Positions 63,739-64,000 of a stretch of DNA of 64,000 nt are shown piece after piece. A program made the translations under genes and the position numbers. The stretch spans positions 3,951,501 to 4,015,500 of the forward strand of contig NZ_CP086136.1 of assembly GCF_017565645.3 (NCBI RefSeq), given 5' to 3'. Position 1 is the stretch's first letter, and every line of letters begins with the position of its first letter. Below the pieces are notes generated by a model that did not search any database, was not told the origin of the DNA, and saw nothing but the letters and a program-made list of their open reading frames with translations. This DNA comes from Bradyrhizobium barranii subsp. barranii. Its GTDB lineage: Bacteria; Pseudomonadota; Alphaproteobacteria; Rhizobiales; Xanthobacteraceae.

Positions 63739-64000
63739 ATGCGGCTGCAAGGGCGCACGGCCATCATCACGGGAGCAGCTTCGGGCATTGGCCGTGCCAG
63801 CGCAAAGCTGTTTGCGGAGGAGGGCGCGCAGCTTGCTTTGGTCGATCGCGATGCCGCCGGCCTCCAGGAGACGCTGAGTCTGGTCGGCGAGGCAACGACG
63901 CATGTCGGCGATGTCGGTGACGCCGGTTTCGCGGAGACCGTTGTCAGCGATGTCGTGGCGCGGCTCGGCCGGCTCGATATTCTGATGACCGCGGCGGGCT
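63739..64000 (+). CDS. Short-chain dehydrogenase/reductase (SDR), 3' end outside the window
   Basis: Only the first 87 codons are present. The classical SDR cofactor motif TGAASGIGRASAKLFAEEGAQLALVDRD (TGxxxGxG) is followed by an acidic residue at the end of the second strand, favouring NAD over NADP. HVGDVGD and LDILMTAAG (the NNAG-equivalent position) follow. The catalytic Ser-Tyr-Lys lies beyond the window. AAGGAG precedes the ATG at a good distance. The substrate is unknown. Confidence 0.85.
   Translation, partial: MRLQGRTAIITGAASGIGRASAKLFAEEGAQLALVDRDAAGLQETLSLVGEATTHVGDVGDAGFAETVVSDVVARLGRLDILMTAAG

Overview
The window is high-GC DNA from an alphaproteobacterium, most likely Bradyrhizobium or a close relative (Bradyrhizobiaceae/Nitrobacteraceae). 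The grounds are codon use, the gene content and order of the oxygen-dependent cobalamin pathway, and two kinds of long palindromic intergenic repeat that I associate with this group from memory. No rRNA, tRNA, CRISPR array or insertion sequence was seen.

Region 1 (1-19074) is a two-partner secretion locus. After the 3' end of an unknown gene comes a giant filamentous adhesin of the LktA-like TpsA type (340-17368), about 5,676 residues if read through. It is broken into three frames by two apparent one-base losses. It is followed, with overlapping codons, by its outer-membrane transporter TpsB (ShlB/FhaC family).

Region 2 (19235-46254) is a nearly complete aerobic cobalamin supercluster of about 25 genes: bluB-cobS-cobU (minus), cbiB-cobC (plus), cobQ-cobO (minus), DUF1636-cobW-cobN-cobG-cobH-cobI-cobJ (plus), cobK (minus), cobL-cobE-cobM-cobB-cobA (plus), a CbiM-like permease-cobF-cobT (plus), a histidine phosphatase (minus), then a TonB-dependent receptor and a PepSY membrane protein (plus). 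Three cobalamin riboswitches, all on the plus strand, precede DUF1636-cobW-cobN, the CbiM-like gene and the TonB receptor. In each case a hairpin at or next to the ribosome-binding site suggests control of translation. The CobS and CobT subunits of the cobaltochelatase are not in the window.

Region 3 (46376-64000) is a catabolic island for cyclic ureides (hydantoins or dihydropyrimidines): two Asp/Glu-racemase family proteins, two dihydropyrimidinase/hydantoinase proteins, ATP-dependent hydantoinase subunits HyuA and HyuB, an N-carbamoyl-D-amino-acid hydrolase, a class III aminotransferase, an aldehyde dehydrogenase, an acyl-CoA ligase, a flavin-reductase-like protein, a MocR-type regulator, an epimerase and the start of an SDR. 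It suggests ring opening, decarbamoylation, transamination, oxidation and CoA activation, but the substrate is unknown. Three of these genes (first dihydropyrimidinase, aldehyde dehydrogenase, ligase) carry frameshifts. With the two in the adhesin, that makes five frame breaks, all outside the cobalamin cluster. They could be real decay or uncorrected sequence errors.
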